Source of the DNA: Uloborus plumipes
Lineage: Eukaryota; Arthropoda; Arachnida; Araneae; Uloboridae
Direction of reading: 5' to 3'
DNA length: 64,000 nt
Assembly: GCA_038373865.1 (NCBI GenBank)
Contig: JAXGGA010002035.1
Location: forward strand, 1 to 64,000
Shown: positions 62,418 to 64,000 of the stretch, in pieces
Layout of the letters: every line of letters begins with the position of its first letter
Position numbering within the stretch: the stretch's first letter is position 1
Made by a program: the position numbers and the translations under genes
Notes under the pieces: generated by a model
Told to the model about the DNA's origin: nothing
Database searches by the model: none
Seen by the model: only the letters and a program-made list of their open reading frames with translations

Positions 62418-63150
62418 GGATGAAGTAAAATGTGTAAATACTCAACCAAGTTTTCTCATATACCGTAAATTGTTGTTTTCTCAACTCAAAAATATGTTTG
62501 CGTTGAACTTGACGAACAAAATGGAAGTAAAGGACAGGAAATGTAGCGAGCATATAAACTCTATTTATTCAGTAGAAAAAATTAATAAATGAATAAAAGT
62601 AAATCGATAAATAAATCAGCACAGAAATTCCTGCCCCTTTGCCCGAGTCCTGCAGGTTAGAGCAAATAAGCATAATGTATTAGGTCAGCACTTGCTCAAC
62701 ATTAAAATTTCTGCAAGGGGTGATTTTTAAGAAAAGCAGGTTGTTGAAAATAGTATGCATATACTTTTACTGTTCATTGCTTATTTCTTCTAAAACGTCT
62801 TCAATGCTTTACATTTAGTGTTTATGTAATATTTAAGTGTGATGCATACTATGATTAAGAAAGGCTGATGTTCTTTTTATTTAATCTGAATGAGCGTGTC
62901 TTTATAGCTGTAAAGGAATATTATCACATACGATTATTCATTTTGCAATGCTATGCAATGTAATTCTTCATATGAAACGATACACATTTTATGGAACGTT
63001 TTTTGAAGGAAATCTTTCTGACATTTTTGTAAACGGGTGCATTACTATATTGATGGACTTGAATTATTATCATTGTTATAATGATTATTATGATTGTTAT
63101 TAATACTATATTTATCGTTATTTTTTTGTAGTTTCAATGAAATTTTGGAA
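62418..63150 (+). terminator. 3' UTR of bestrophin B
   Basis: Homologous in patches to 44577-45300. Possible poly(A) signals are AATAAA words near 62585-62615 and the variant AATGAA at 63136, which aligns with the AATAAA of copy A. Confidence 0.5.
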
Positions 63151-64000
63151 GATCTTTTAATTTGGTTATCGTGGATTATTTAGCCTGAAAGAAAATACAT
63201 TTTTAAGTAAATTTTTAATGTTTGTCTGGAAACATTATTTGAAACCTTTTACTTTCACTTTTTTCATTGCACAAAACACTACAAAGGATAATCAGAAAAG
63301 AAACATTCCAATCAATACAATTAGTTCCGAGAAATATGTGATCAAATACATTTTCTTCGAGCAAACTCTTTAGAATCGTCATTTTAAACCTTTATTTTTC
63401 CTTGTGGCGTGTAAAATAAAAGCAATTTACAATATTTCCACTTACCTCGTTCAAGATTTCCTACAAGTTATTCCTGATGTTTTCCAAAGCTTTCTTACGA
63501 TTAAAAATATATCTTTCGGTTAGTTTAGGGTCCTGTTTGTTTAAAATATAGGAACACTTATTACAACAGCTTGTCATTGATACGTCATGATACGAGCTGA
63601 TAAGAAGACGAATAAAAAGTCATTTTAAATAAATGTTGAAAAACGTTTAAGTTTCTGTTATAACCATTACTCTACAGTAAAATACTCTCTGCACAAAACA
63701 GTTACCTTTTCATTTATCATTTACTTTAAGTATGAAATGAAAACTTCCAGTAGATCCGTGATGTCCAACCAACTACCCGATGCCCGCGAAGCTGACATGT
63801 ATGGCTCAATTTATTCAACGTTGTGATTCAAAAACCATTTTAGAATCTTTCAAAGGAACTAGAAAAGTGTCCGAGACACGTATTCAGAAGCTGATTTCGG
63901 GAAAACAAATGTAAACTTCGCTTTAGTATAATAAGCACCAAGTGCCGATCACGTCTTTAAATTGAAAATTTTCTTTTTCCATATTTTTTAATGATGTTTA
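63151..64000. other. downstream flank, nothing recognised
   Basis: AT-rich sequence with no gene, and no third bestrophin copy within the window. Confidence 0.5.

Noticed and set aside
1..64000. CRISPR arrays, bacterial operons, rRNA genes
   Set aside because: No regularly spaced identical repeats with unique spacers, no bacterial gene packing and no rRNA sequence. Spliced genes and transposons show this is animal nuclear DNA.

Overview
This is 64 kb of AT-rich, intron-rich, repeat-crowded eukaryotic nuclear DNA, most likely from an arthropod and perhaps an arachnid. The grounds are metazoan GT-AG gene structure, a bestrophin protein very close to the animal family, and abundant Tc1/mariner, hAT, piggyBac-type, pogo-type, LINE, SINE and hammerhead-bearing elements of kinds common in arthropods. 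No bacterial operon, CRISPR array or rRNA gene is visible. The species call is inference.

The right half (about 27.2-63.2 kb) holds the only two protein genes I can support: two complete bestrophin genes in direct tandem. Copy A has coding exons from 32463 to 44576 and encodes 667 residues. Copy B runs from 49732 to 62417 and encodes 669. Each has nine coding exons. Exons 1-8 have identical lengths and all introns have identical phases. The residues of the bestrophin pore and Ca2+ clasp fall at the same numbers as in human BEST1 (I76, F80, F84, I205, E300-D304). Homology also covers a promoter-like block, a likely noncoding first exon with its splice donor, a 5' UTR with a short upstream ORF, and the 3' UTR. 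The duplicated unit is therefore a whole transcription unit. The copies differ at about 28 of 367 residues in the channel core and more in the serine-rich C-terminal tail. Introns differ mainly by transposon insertions.

The left part (1-27 kb) has no gene I can recognise. It is a mosaic of elements: a pogo-type MITE (about 584-882), a 168-bp repeat containing a GATGGCGG core, a TTAA-flanked MITE with CCC ends (4112-4609), a deep transposon nest (about 5188-10562) with a dead Tc1 transposase at its centre, a pair of related elements rich in a GTTAC(A/C)GATCTGA motif (11.2-12.5 and 15.0-17.1 kb), a LINE 3' remnant, and tRNA-derived SINEs.

The most notable signal is a set of hammerhead self-cleaving ribozymes. 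Two lie in tandem at 22.2-22.5 kb. An almost perfect inverted pair lies inside a 306-bp insertion with a 13-bp target duplication in intron 8 of bestrophin copy A, with one ribozyme in the sense orientation. A decayed relative lies in intron 5. The cores match the known hammerhead consensus, and the unit resembles the hammerhead-bearing terminal repeats of Penelope-like retroelements.
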